A stretch of DNA of 64,000 nt, taken from positions 124,001-188,000 of the forward strand of contig UBQW01000016.1 in the NCBI GenBank assembly GCA_900467745.1, given 5' to 3'. The stretch comes from Hyphomicrobiales bacterium. GTDB taxonomy: Bacteria > Pseudomonadota > Alphaproteobacteria > Rhizobiales > Rhizobiaceae. The stretch's first letter is position 1; each line of letters begins with the position of its first letter. Of this stretch, positions 9,200 through 17,721 are shown piece by piece. Position numbers and translations under genes: made by a program. Below the pieces are notes generated by a model. That model was not told the origin of the DNA, made no database searches, and saw nothing but the letters and a program-made list of their open reading frames with translations.

Positions 9200-10429
9200 A
9201 TGACTGACCGACTGTACAATTTCGAAGTGAAAGCACTTGGTGACACGACGGGGCGCCGGCAGGCGTTTGCAAAGTTCCGACAGTCCATGCTTGGGATCGG
9301 CGACATCGGACGCGTGAATGCGGATGCCGAGGCTTCCTATCTCGAAGGAGGGTCACCGATCGGGGGGTTCGTCGATGGTGAACTTCAGGGTGTTGTGAAC
9401 GGCTATCCGTCCTCGGTTTCATTGCCGGGGGGCGGTCGCGTCAGTCATCTGGCGGTCACCCATGTCGGCGTGTCGCCGACGCATGCCAGACGTGGAATTG
9501 CACGAAAGCTTCTGAGCGAGCAACTGCGCCAGGCACAGGCACAAGGGTTTGTGGTTGCGGGGTTGCGCGCTTCGGACGCCCGTATCTACGGGCGGTATGG
9601 CTACGGCATTGCGTCCTGGTCCGTTCGTCAGGATGTCGACCTCGTCAACGGCGGTAGACTTCCTTTCGAACGTCGGCCTGACATAAGGCAGGTCGACGCC
9701 CTGGAAAGCTTTCCGCTCTTCCGATGGATCGCTGAGAAGGCGCCGACGCCGCGCGCAGCCACGCTCGAGCGCTGGGATGCCTGGTGGGCAATTCAGACGT
9801 TCCGCACGAGCCAGGCAGCAACCCCACACCATGCCGTTGTCATTGGTGCCGAAGGCTCCGAAAGGGGTTATCTCCGCTATCATGTGCAACCAAGCGAAAA
9901 TTGGTTCACTTCCAGTCAGAGAACGGTTGTTGTCGATGATGTGGTCGCACATGACGACGATGCATGGCGAGGTCTAATGGGATACATCTTGGCTCAGGAT
10001 ATTGTGCACAGGGTTGTTCTCGCCTCGCGGCCTGTCGATGATGTGCTGCCGCTTGTCGTTGACAATCCAAGGGCTATCCAGGTGACGGACTTACGTGATG
10101 AAAGCTGGATAAGGCCGCTGGATCTCGAGGCGTTTCTAAATGGCCGGACATTCGGGCGTGACGCCCGTATCGTGTTCAAGGTTGCCGATCCCATTATCTC
10201 GACAAATACGGGGACATGGATCGTTTCTGGCGAAGGAGCGACGCGCAGCCAGGAAACACCTGAACTGGAGCTGTCACTGCAGGCGTTGACGGAACTTGCC
10301 TTTGGTGCCCAGTCTGCCAGTTCACTGGCCGCTTCAGGAAGGATCAAGGGCAATCGCCACATTGTCGATCGGCTCGATGAAGCTTTCGGCGGGTGTGGCT
10401 TGAAACCTCACTCCGGTATTTCGTTCTGA
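9200..10429 (+). CDS. Eis-like GNAT N-acetyltransferase
   Basis: A 409-residue protein with the three-part layout of the Eis family: an N-terminal GNAT domain with the acetyl-CoA loop VGVSPTHARRGIARKLL (about residues 95-112), a second GNAT-like domain, and a C-terminal SCP2-like domain. The YGRYGYGIASWS segment carries the tyrosine that serves as general acid in mycobacterial Eis. The protein ends in phenylalanine; in Eis the C-terminal Phe carboxylate is the base (family knowledge). It lies 107 bases after the monooxygenase on the same strand. Acetylation of an amine on the imported or oxidised compound is a reasonable guess. Confidence 0.82.
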   Translation: MTDRLYNFEVKALGDTTGRRQAFAKFRQSMLGIGDIGRVNADAEASYLEGGSPIGGFVDGELQGVVNGYPSSVSLPGGGRVSHLAVTHVGVSPTHARRGIARKLLSEQLRQAQAQGFVVAGLRASDARIYGRYGYGIASWSVRQDVDLVNGGRLPFERRPDIRQVDALESFPLFRWIAEKAPTPRAATLERWDAWWAIQTFRTSQAATPHHAVVIGAEGSERGYLRYHVQPSENWFTSSQRTVVVDDVVAHDDDAWRGLMGYILAQDIVHRVVLASRPVDDVLPLVVDNPRAIQVTDLRDESWIRPLDLEAFLNGRTFGRDARIVFKVADPIISTNTGTWIVSGEGATRSQETPELELSLQALTELAFGAQSASSLAASGRIKGNRHIVDRLDEAFGGCGLKPHSGISF

Positions 10430-10466
10430 CGCGATGGGTCGGTTCGAAAGGAGATCGCGACTTGCG

Positions 10467-11384
10467 CTACCGAAGCGGAAGGCCTGCGTCTCTTACGGCG
10501 CCGACGATCGCATCGATTGCGACACGCAATCGTGGCATCATGACGGGCGACGACGGCCACACAGCGTGAATGGGTAGTTGCTCGTCTACGACCTCTCCGA
10601 GGACCGTTCGCAGGCGCCCGGATACAAGGTCGCTTGCTGCCATCCATTCGGGAACGCATCCGATCCCTCGACCTGAGCGGATTGCCTGGAGCGTGAGGAC
10701 ACTGCCGTCGAGATGAAGGCGCGCAGGCGGCGCCCAGCGCCGGCTATCGCCGAAGGTTTGCCCAAGCAGCCATGGAATGGTTCTGCCGTGATGGCTTGTC
10801 GCGATCAGCGAGTGATGGCGCAGATCATCGGCCGTGTGCGGCACACCGTGCTGATCCAGATAATCGGCCGATGCACACAGAACGACCCTTTGAATGCCGA
10901 GGGATCTGATCGTCAGGCCGTTGGTGTCGGGCAGTTGCCCAACCCGGACGGCCAACTCGAAAGGGCTGGCCACCAGATCGACTGTCTCAATGCCGAGGTC
11001 AATGTCTACCGAAAGCAAAGGAAAGCGGTCGACAAGCGCAAACAGGGCTGGCGCAATGACTTCGGTGCCTAGAACGGGCGGTAGCGTAACCCGCAGCAAT
11101 CCACTTGGCGTCGTGTTGGCCGCCGCAAGTTCGGCTTCCGTTGCGTCGAGATCATCCAGCAGTCGCTGGCAGGCGCTACGGTAGCGCACCGCCTCTTGTG
11201 TCATTGTCAGGCTACGCGTTGTCCGCTCGAATAGTCTGATGGCAAGGCGCGCTTCCAGGCGCGCAATGGCTTTTGCAACGGCGGACGATGACAAATGCAG
11301 CTCGAGGGCGGTGGCGGCAAAGGACCCGGTACGGCAGGTGGCGAGAAAGATCCGGATAGGTGATGTGCGCTCGATACCTGGCAT
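10467..11384 (-). CDS. LysR-family transcriptional regulator
   Basis: About 305 residues. The N-terminal winged helix-turn-helix is clear (FLATCRTGSFAATALELHLS, SSAVAKAIARLEARLAIRLF), followed by a LysR effector-binding domain. ATG at 11384 is chosen because it gives the standard LysR length. The frame is open further upstream to 11825, but that extension would run antisense through the divergent dehydrogenase gene and has no family similarity. The 84-base gap to that gene holds GCGAA-TTTTC-TTCGC (11396-11410), a possible LysR box. It probably regulates the divergent gene, the usual LysR arrangement. Confidence 0.88.
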   Translation of the reverse strand: MPGIERTSPIRIFLATCRTGSFAATALELHLSSSAVAKAIARLEARLAIRLFERTTRSLTMTQEAVRYRSACQRLLDDLDATEAELAAANTTPSGLLRVTLPPVLGTEVIAPALFALVDRFPLLSVDIDLGIETVDLVASPFELAVRVGQLPDTNGLTIRSLGIQRVVLCASADYLDQHGVPHTADDLRHHSLIATSHHGRTIPWLLGQTFGDSRRWAPPARLHLDGSVLTLQAIRSGRGIGCVPEWMAASDLVSGRLRTVLGEVVDEQLPIHAVWPSSPVMMPRLRVAIDAIVGAVRDAGLPLR

Positions 11385-11468
11385 GCCACTGATTGGCGAA
11401 TTTTCTTCGCGAATGTCAAGAAATCTCGTCGCTGTTATCAACGTGAAGTCGGCATTATATCGGCCGTC

Positions 11469-12179
11469 ATGAAAAAACATCGAACTTACGCAATTATTGG
11501 CGGCAGCTCCGGCATGGGATTTGGACTTGCCAAGAAGCTGTCTGACAGAGGCGACCGTGTACTGATCGGTGCTCGCTCGACCGAGAGACTTCAACACGCG
11601 GCAAAAGCGCTCGGTGCCGATGTGATCACCCGCCAAGTTGATATCGAACAGCGCGACACACTGGTATCGTTCTTCGCAGGCCTGCAGGATCTGGCTGGAT
11701 TGTTTACGCCGGGAGCGTCGTACCAAACCGCCAGCTTTCGGGAGGCCGACGAAGCGACCGCGGAAAGTCCATTTCGAACCAAGTTCTGGGGACAATATTG
11801 GGCCGTGCATGCTGCACTTCCACATTTGGCAGACGACGCGTCTATCGTACTAATGTCAGGTGCGGCCTCGGTTCGGCCGATTGGCAACCCGGCCTATGCG
11901 GCATGCAATGCCGCGATCGAAGGCCTGACCAGGGCACTTGCGATGGAGCTTCGCCCCAAAAGGGTCAACTGCCTGTCGCCGGGCACCATCGACAGTGACC
12001 TGTGGCGCAACCGAGATGCGGCCCTGCGGGACGCCGTATTCGATCAATGGGGCGCTCTCACCCTGACCGGACAGGTTGGAACGACCGATCAAGCAGTCGA
12101 CGCCGCACTTTTCCTCCTCGACAACGGTAACATGACCGGTTCTGTGCTCTACAATGACGGCGGTTATTCCATGCGCTAG
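11469..12179 (+). CDS. Short-chain dehydrogenase/reductase family protein with YxxxN in place of YxxxK
   Basis: A 236-residue Rossmann protein. The cofactor motif GGSSGMGFG sits at residues 11-19, and ARSTERL after the second strand suggests NADP(H) preference. An SGAAS serine motif and RVNCLSPGTIDSDLW after the active site fit classical SDRs. The catalytic tetrad position reads YAACN: the tyrosine is kept but the lysine is asparagine. A divergent SDR subgroup carries such changes, so activity is uncertain. It is divergent from, and likely controlled by, the LysR regulator. Substrate unknown. Confidence 0.85.
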   Translation: MKKHRTYAIIGGSSGMGFGLAKKLSDRGDRVLIGARSTERLQHAAKALGADVITRQVDIEQRDTLVSFFAGLQDLAGLFTPGASYQTASFREADEATAESPFRTKFWGQYWAVHAALPHLADDASIVLMSGAASVRPIGNPAYAACNAAIEGLTRALAMELRPKRVNCLSPGTIDSDLWRNRDAALRDAVFDQWGALTLTGQVGTTDQAVDAALFLLDNGNMTGSVLYNDGGYSMR

Positions 12180-12243
12180 CGCGCCGGCGGAAGAACACCT
12201 TTGAAAGCGGAGCATGAAGGTCTGCGAGCGCCACCACCTTGCA

Positions 12244-12280
12244 GCACGTGAACGGCAGTCGTCGACCGCCGTTCGCGTGC
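12244..12280. terminator. Hairpin between convergent genes, probable terminator
   Basis: Arms GCACGTGAACGGC (12244-12256) and GCCGTTCGCGTGC (12268-12280) pair at 12 of 13 positions around an 11-nt loop. It lies in the 111-base gap between two convergent genes. A T-run is weak on both sides, so a bidirectional or Rho-assisted terminator is likely. Confidence 0.55.
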
Positions 12281-12290
12281 CCGCACCTTT

Positions 12291-15200
12291 CTACGCGGCA
12301 TCCAGAGACGGCTGCCCCGACAGTGCGAGTTTTCTTGCGGCAACGAAGTCGATCTTACCCGAACCCAGGACCGGCACCGTGCCGACATTCACTTCGGCCG
12401 GAACCATCATGTCCATCGCGCCTTTGGCCTTGGCAAAGCTTGCGAACTCAGCGCGAGTGGCACTCGGTGCATCGGTCAGAAGGATGAGACGCTCGCCCTT
12501 CTTGGCGTCAGGAATGGATGAGACAACCGAAAGGTTGCCGGGCCAAAGCTGACCAGCGAGGGCCTCCACCGCCGCCAGTGACACCATCTCACCGCCGATC
12601 TTGGCAAAACGTTTGGCTCGGCCCCGGATAGTGACAAAGCCATCCTCATCGATTGTCACAATATCGCCGGTGTCATGCCAGCCGTCTGTGAGCGGTTCGA
12701 TCACGCCGGGATTTTCAGCCTTGAGGTACCCGGCCATGACATTTGCGCCGCGGATGAACAGGCGGCCGCCTTCATCGATGCCGGGAACCGGATCAAGCCT
12801 CCATTCCATACCCGGCATGATCTTGCCAACAGTGCCCGAGCGGTTGAACATCGGGGTGTTGAGCGAAATGATCGGCGCGGTTTCGGTTACTCCGTAACCT
12901 TCAAGGATACGCAGTCCAAATTTCTCCATATAGGTCTCGCGCGTTGATGCCTTGACCGGTTCGGCCCCGGAGAAAATGTAGCGGATCGACCGGAAATCAT
13001 ATGGATGGGCCGTGCGCGCGTAGCCGTTCAGGAACGTATCGGTGCCGAAAATGATCGTTGCATTCGATGTGTAGATGAGTTCCGGCACAATGCGGTAGTG
13101 GAGCGGTGACGGATAGAAATAGACAGGCACTCCGGCGACCAGTGGGAGAACTGTTCCGGCGGTGAGGCCGAAGGAATGGAAGACCGGCAGGATGTTGAAA
13201 ACCTTGTCGCCAGAGTGGAAATCGATGCGCGCGGCCGCCTGGGCAGCGTTCGACAGGATGTTGCGATGGGTCAGCACAACGCCCTTGGGGGCACCTTCCG
13301 AGCCGGATGTGAAAAGGATGACGGCGGTGTCTTGTGGCGACTGTCTCGCCAGCGGCTTGTAACGTCGTAGAAGTCCGACGATCTTCTCGACGGTGGTGAT
13401 CGTCTGGCGCAGATCGTCCAGCCACACAAGGGTCACCTCTTTTTCCAGCTCGGCAATGATCGGGCCAAGCTTGCCTTGCGTGACGAATGCGCGCGAGCAA
13501 AGCACATGTTTCACCTCAGCCGCCTTGCAGGCAGAGAGAATGTTGGCTGCACCGGCGGTGAAATTCAGCATGGCGGGAACTTTGCCTGCAGACATGACGC
13601 CGAGGACGGTTGCTGCGGTGCCATTGGCATTCGGCAGCATCACACCAAGGGTCTTTTCGCCGGGGAACATCTTTTTGAACTTCGCACCGAGAACGGCGGC
13701 ACCTGTCAGCAACTTGCTGTAAGAGAGCGGGCCACTGATCGGGTCCTCTACGGCAAGCTTGCTGCCTCCGCGTTCCTGGGCGGTCTCGATGATGCGCTCC
13801 AGCACGGTCAGGTTGGTGTTGGTCGTCTTGAACAGAAGCGTCGACATGATCTTGTATAGGCTTGCACCGGCGGCAACACGGCGCTTGCGCCCCTTTAGAT
13901 CGTCCGGAATTTCAAGGCGCACCGGCTCAAGGATTGTCACCTTGACCTTGGGGAAGAGCCGGCGACGCACCTGGCCGGCCGAAAGCCTTGAGAAATAGCT
14001 TCTCTCCAGACCGTCGATGCGCACGGGCACGATCATCGAGCCTGTTTTGTCGGCAACCATGGCAGCGCCGTCATAGACTTTCATCAGCGTACCGGTAACC
14101 GTCAAACGGCCTTCCGGGAAAATGCCGATGGCACTACCGTCTTGGACGACCTTGATGAGCGAGCGGGTCGCCATCGGCTTGGTTGGATCGAGTGGCAGAA
14201 ACCTGCACATTTTCAGGAACGGCCGAACCCACCATGCCTGAGCGATCTTGTAGTCGACGGCAAAGACCGGTTCATCTTCGGTGATGGCAAGCGCCAGCGC
14301 GCCGTCCAGGAAGCTCACGTGATTAAGCGCGATGATCGGCGCGCGGCCGGCCTTGCGGATGTTTTCAAGGCCCTCGACTTCCAGACGCATGAAGGCGCGA
14401 AAGAGGATCGAGATGAAGTCGCGGAATGGGTTGGTCGGCAGCGATCGCAGCATCAACCAGGCGACACCGAAGTTGATGATGGACAGACCAAGGACGATCA
14501 TTGGTACGGAAACACCGATCGCCTGCAGGATCGCGACCAGGGCCAGCCCCAGAGTGATGAATAGGGCTGACAGCACGTTGGCACCACCGATGACGCGGGC
14601 TCGGCGCTTTTCATCCGCCCAAGTCTGCATGGCGGCAAAGGTAGGAACGGCGAGGAACGCACCGCCAATGGCCATGCCGGCTAGATCGGCCGCCACCCGG
14701 ATCGTGTTCTGACCGGCGAAGAACTCCAGGATCGTTTCAGCGTGCGCGGTCGACTGCAGGCCCCACAGGTTCCAAGCAAGATCAACCCCGAACAGCGCGA
14801 CGATGGCCGTGCCGACAGGCGCTGGCAGAAGCACGATGCGTCCCGCCGACATCCAGCCGGCAACCGCCGAGCCAACGGCAATTGAAATCGCGAAGATCGC
14901 TAGATAGGCAGGCACAACGAGTTCCGAACCGCCGAGGATTTCGGTGACCATGATCGGCAGCATGGACATAATGAAGGCACCGACAAACCAGAACCAGCAA
15001 TTCATCAGGGCGGATCGCAAGACCCGGGCGTCCTCACCCAGTTCCTTGACGAGTGTCATGCTGGATCGCAACAGGTTCTTGTCAACAACGAGTGACGGAG
15101 CCTGTGGGCCGATGCGCGGGATCATGCGCGCCGAAAGCCAGCATAGGATCGAAAGCGCCATCATCATCGGGCCGAACACCCACACGTTGTCGCCCTTAGC

Positions 15201-15686
15201 AAAGGCTAGCGCGGCAACGATCGTACCTGTCAGGATGGCGATAAAAGTTCCGCCTTCAATCCAGGCGTTGGCCTTGGGAAGCTCCGCGGTTTCGAGAAGA
15301 TCTGGCAGGATGCCGTATTTGATCGGCCCGAACAGCGCAGAGATGACGCCGAAGCCGAACAGCGCAACCATGAGAACGGAGATCGACGAGAAGGCGATGC
15401 CGACAACGGAGAGGGCGGCAACGCCGATTTCGGCAAATTTCAGCCGCGACGCCATCTGCGCCTTGTCGTGCTTGTCGGCAAGTTCGCCGCCAAGTGCTGA
15501 CAGGGCAAGGAAGGGCACGATGAAAATACCGCCGGCCAGGGTCACAAGGGCTGCACCATCGGCCGCCATCGTCGCCAGGATCAGGAAGATCAGCGTCTGT
15601 TTGAGGAAGTTGTCGTTGAAGGCGGAGAGGAATTGCGTCCAGAACAACGGCGCGAATTTCCTCGATTTCATCAGGCTGTCGTGCAT
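12291..15686 (-). CDS. Fused lysophospholipid transporter / acyltransferase / acyl-[ACP] synthetase (LplT-Aas type)
   Basis: A 1131-residue three-part membrane protein. Residues about 1-420 form a major-facilitator (LplT-like) domain of some twelve segments. Residues about 430-620 are a PlsC acyltransferase with the NHVSFLDG box (HX4D) and FPEGRLT. Residues about 640-1125 are an AMP-forming acyl synthetase with FTSGSEGAPKG and GYGVTETAP. In E. coli these functions are split between lplT and aas, which flip lysophospholipids inward and re-acylate them. Here they are one chain. It is the last gene of a minus-strand set with a YiaA-like and a PspA-like gene, so a role in envelope repair under stress is the likely reading. 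Confidence 0.88.
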   Translation of the reverse strand: MHDSLMKSRKFAPLFWTQFLSAFNDNFLKQTLIFLILATMAADGAALVTLAGGIFIVPFLALSALGGELADKHDKAQMASRLKFAEIGVAALSVVGIAFSSISVLMVALFGFGVISALFGPIKYGILPDLLETAELPKANAWIEGGTFIAILTGTIVAALAFAKGDNVWVFGPMMMALSILCWLSARMIPRIGPQAPSLVVDKNLLRSSMTLVKELGEDARVLRSALMNCWFWFVGAFIMSMLPIMVTEILGGSELVVPAYLAIFAISIAVGSAVAGWMSAGRIVLLPAPVGTAIVALFGVDLAWNLWGLQSTAHAETILEFFAGQNTIRVAADLAGMAIGGAFLAVPTFAAMQTWADEKRRARVIGGANVLSALFITLGLALVAILQAIGVSVPMIVLGLSIINFGVAWLMLRSLPTNPFRDFISILFRAFMRLEVEGLENIRKAGRAPIIALNHVSFLDGALALAITEDEPVFAVDYKIAQAWWVRPFLKMCRFLPLDPTKPMATRSLIKVVQDGSAIGIFPEGRLTVTGTLMKVYDGAAMVADKTGSMIVPVRIDGLERSYFSRLSAGQVRRRLFPKVKVTILEPVRLEIPDDLKGRKRRVAAGASLYKIMSTLLFKTTNTNLTVLERIIETAQERGGSKLAVEDPISGPLSYSKLLTGAAVLGAKFKKMFPGEKTLGVMLPNANGTAATVLGVMSAGKVPAMLNFTAGAANILSACKAAEVKHVLCSRAFVTQGKLGPIIAELEKEVTLVWLDDLRQTITTVEKIVGLLRRYKPLARQSPQDTAVILFTSGSEGAPKGVVLTHRNILSNAAQAAARIDFHSGDKVFNILPVFHSFGLTAGTVLPLVAGVPVYFYPSPLHYRIVPELIYTSNATIIFGTDTFLNGYARTAHPYDFRSIRYIFSGAEPVKASTRETYMEKFGLRILEGYGVTETAPIISLNTPMFNRSGTVGKIMPGMEWRLDPVPGIDEGGRLFIRGANVMAGYLKAENPGVIEPLTDGWHDTGDIVTIDEDGFVTIRGRAKRFAKIGGEMVSLAAVEALAGQLWPGNLSVVSSIPDAKKGERLILLTDAPSATRAEFASFAKAKGAMDMMVPAEVNVGTVPVLGSGKIDFVAARKLALSGQPSLDAA

Positions 15687-15719
15687 TGGGGCTTTCCTTT
15701 TGGATCACGGCAGGAAAAC

Positions 15720-15763
15720 CACGGAGTTATTAGGCAATCGTTGAGAACCCGAATAACTCCGTG
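15720..15763. terminator. Perfect 12-bp inverted repeat between the YiaA-like and LplT-Aas genes
   Basis: CACGGAGTTATT (15720-15731) and AATAACTCCGTG (15752-15763) are perfect inverted arms around 20 nt. On the minus strand the second arm is followed by GTTTTCC. It may be an attenuating terminator lowering expression of the large downstream gene, or a protein site. Confidence 0.45.
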
Positions 15764-15779
15764 ACGTCGTTAACGAGGT

Positions 15780-16061
15780 TTAACTGTCGCTGTCGCGATT
15801 GAACTTAACCAGCAGCTTTTCGGTCTTGGCATCTTCGATCTTGCGGATCAGCTTTTCCGATTCCGAATTGTCACGCAAAGTCTTGGTGATGTTGACCGTC
15901 GTCTGGACCAGCATCACGATGCCCATGGCGAGATATCCCTTGCCCCACAAGTCGAGTGGCATCATCCACAGCCCGAGCGCGAGCATGAATGCTGCGGCAC
16001 CAAAAGAAATGTAGGAGAAGCTGACCCAGCTTTGCGAATGTTTTTGAAAACTGTCGTTCAT
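15780..16061 (-). CDS. YiaA/YiaB-family small inner-membrane protein
   Basis: A 93-residue protein with two hydrophobic segments (about residues 11-32 and 37-57) and a charged C-terminal tail. The segment SWVSFSYISFGAAAFMLALG and the following LWGKGYLAMGIVMLV fit the YiaA/YiaB family of inner-membrane proteins, whose function is unknown. ATG at 16061 is chosen; the frame is open upstream but the family begins here. It lies between the PspA-like gene (35-base gap) and the LplT-Aas fusion, which suggests an envelope-stress role. Confidence 0.82.
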   Translation of the reverse strand: MNDSFQKHSQSWVSFSYISFGAAAFMLALGLWMMPLDLWGKGYLAMGIVMLVQTTVNITKTLRDNSESEKLIRKIEDAKTEKLLVKFNRDSDS

Positions 16062-16096
16062 GGTTCTGATCCCTTGTGAGAATTGAGGTGGAAAGT

Positions 16097-16783
16097 TCAG
16101 GCGTTGGCTTCCAGCCGCGCGCGTAGGCGTGCCAGCACGTCGTCGGCGCAGGATCGCAGCGGCGCTCCGCATCCAGCTTCAGCCAGTCGTTCGGTCAGAT
16201 CGGCGCACCGCGCCGGAGCCTCCATCTGCTTGAGCGCAGTAGAAACCATGTCTGTCTGTTTCTGACGGTCGCGAAGACGTTCGAGCGTCCGTTCGGCATC
16301 ATCAAGCGTGGCGAGGCTGGTGCCGGCCGCTGCGTGATCGATCTTCTGGGCAGCATGTGTTGCGCGCGCCAGCCGTTCGCCGCGTTGCAAGTCCGTCAGG
16401 CGCCCTTCACAGGAGCGGACTGTTTGCCTGAGCTTGGTAATGGCCGTGGTGAACTGTGCCTGTGCCTGTTCGCAGGCTGCGCGCTCCGCTTCGAAAAAGG
16501 CGATTGTGTCGGCGGCTTCCCGGGCGAGGCTGTCATTGCCCTTGGAAAGGGCTGCCAGCGTACGCTCCTCCAGATCGGCAATCCGTGACACGATCACCGC
16601 GTGCTGGCTGTGTTCCTTTTCGTTCTGGGCGATAGCGACGGCCAGTGCAAGCCGGGCGGACTGAATGGCTCGGGCGCTATCGCGTATCTGCTGAGCAAGC
16701 AGCGGCGCTGCATGCGTGTCGGTGAGCATCTGCTCGGCGTCGTGCGCTCTTGCGCGCAGGAGCGTTGCAATTAGGTTGAACAT
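16097..16783 (-). CDS. PspA/IM30-family protein
   Basis: A 228-residue, almost wholly alpha-helical, alanine- and charge-rich coiled-coil protein starting MFNLIATLLRARAHDAEQ, as PspA/IM30 (ESCRT-III-like) proteins do. These bind the inner membrane and protect it from leakage. Long heptad stretches run from residues about 30-190. Cysteines near the C-terminus are unusual. No PspF, PspB or PspC gene is adjacent; instead a TetR regulator is divergent. It is the first gene of the set with the YiaA-like protein and the LplT-Aas fusion, and its start lies 18 nt from the first of three repeated operators. Confidence 0.8.
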   Translation of the reverse strand: MFNLIATLLRARAHDAEQMLTDTHAAPLLAQQIRDSARAIQSARLALAVAIAQNEKEHSQHAVIVSRIADLEERTLAALSKGNDSLAREAADTIAFFEAERAACEQAQAQFTTAITKLRQTVRSCEGRLTDLQRGERLARATHAAQKIDHAAAGTSLATLDDAERTLERLRDRQKQTDMVSTALKQMEAPARCADLTERLAEAGCGAPLRSCADDVLARLRARLEANA

Positions 16784-16800
16784 CTGGCCTCTCCCGTTTA

Positions 16801-16873
16801 TGAACGTTGTTCACGAATAGATGTGTCGCACAACCCTGAACGACGTTCAAGAAATATTTTGAACGATGTTCAA
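16801..16873. promoter_or_regulatory. Three-copy operator in the TetR/PspA divergent promoter
   Basis: Three near-identical inverted repeats of the form TGAAC-N3-GTTCA occur at 16801-16813 (spacer GTT), 16837-16849 (GAC) and 16860-16872 (GAT; extended by one pair, TTGAAC...GTTCAA). Centres are 36 and 23 bases apart. The first lies just upstream of the PspA-like start and the third just upstream of the TetR start, so one protein could shut both promoters. The adjacent TetR is the obvious candidate. Confidence 0.75.
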
Positions 16874-16891
16874 TTATTTTGGAGAGCAATG

Positions 16892-17500
16892 ATGGGAAGG
16901 CGGGAAGAAAAGCGGGAAGATCTGAAAGCAAGGCTGCTTGAGGCAGCGCGCGATCGCATAGAACGCGACGGTCTGGCGAACTTGCGTGCCCGCGACGTGA
17001 CCCAGGATGCCGGCTGCGCGCTGGGCGGCCTGTATAGTGCCTTCAATGATCTCAGCGACCTTATCATCCATGTGAATTCAACGACGCTGAAGGCGCTTGA
17101 GCAGTCCTTGGAGTCGGCGCAAGTGAGGACAGGGTCACCTACCGACCGGCTGCGTGGTCTGGCGCAAGGCTATCTGAGGTTTGCCATGTCCAACCGCAAT
17201 CTGTGGAAAGCTCTGTTCGAGCACTATCCCCCCGAAGACACGCCTTCACCGCAATGGCATCTCGATGAACATCTCTTCCTGTTGAGCCTGATTGCCGAGC
17301 CCTTGTCGCAGCTCCAACCCGAGATGAGCATTGAAGATCGCGCCGTGCGCGCAAGGACCCTGTTCGGCGCAGTTCACGGCATCATCAGCATAACCCTGGA
17401 GGCTCGTTTCGTCGGTCTGCCGCCGGAACGGTTGGGAGAAGAACTCGACGCGATCATTGTCATGATCGCCGCCGGTGCCGCCTCCCTGCGCGATGATTGA
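16892..17500 (+). CDS. TetR/AcrR-family transcriptional regulator
   Basis: About 202 residues. The N-terminal helix-turn-helix (RLLEAARDRIERDGLANLRA, then VTQDAGCALGGLYSAFNDLS) is typical TetR, with the YSAF recognition tail at about residues 48-51. The C-terminal part resembles TetR_C ligand-binding domains. ATG at 16892 has GGAGA six bases upstream; ATG at 16889 is equally possible, and the longer frame from 16823 would run through the operators. It is divergent from the pspA-like/yiaA-like/lplT-aas set and shares a promoter region with three copies of one operator. Autoregulation and control of the envelope genes follow; a fatty-acyl or lysolipid ligand would make sense but is a guess. Confidence 0.88.
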   Translation: MGRREEKREDLKARLLEAARDRIERDGLANLRARDVTQDAGCALGGLYSAFNDLSDLIIHVNSTTLKALEQSLESAQVRTGSPTDRLRGLAQGYLRFAMSNRNLWKALFEHYPPEDTPSPQWHLDEHLFLLSLIAEPLSQLQPEMSIEDRAVRARTLFGAVHGIISITLEARFVGLPPERLGEELDAIIVMIAAGAASLRDD

Positions 17501-17721
17501 GCACCGGGCGCTTTCCGCACGGACAAGAAAATGCAGCCCGCCTGTCAAAAATTCGAGAAGCTTGCAGTCGCGCACCAGTCCGCCCTTCCCCGGACCGCCT
17601 GGTCGAACCGTCGCAGCAGCCAATCCCGTAGGCTAGTGTGACGGCGCTTCATGACCGCTTGCGCATTTCGATTTCGTGAAAATTCCAACTGAAGGAGATT
17701 GAGGGACCTCAAAGGAAACTC

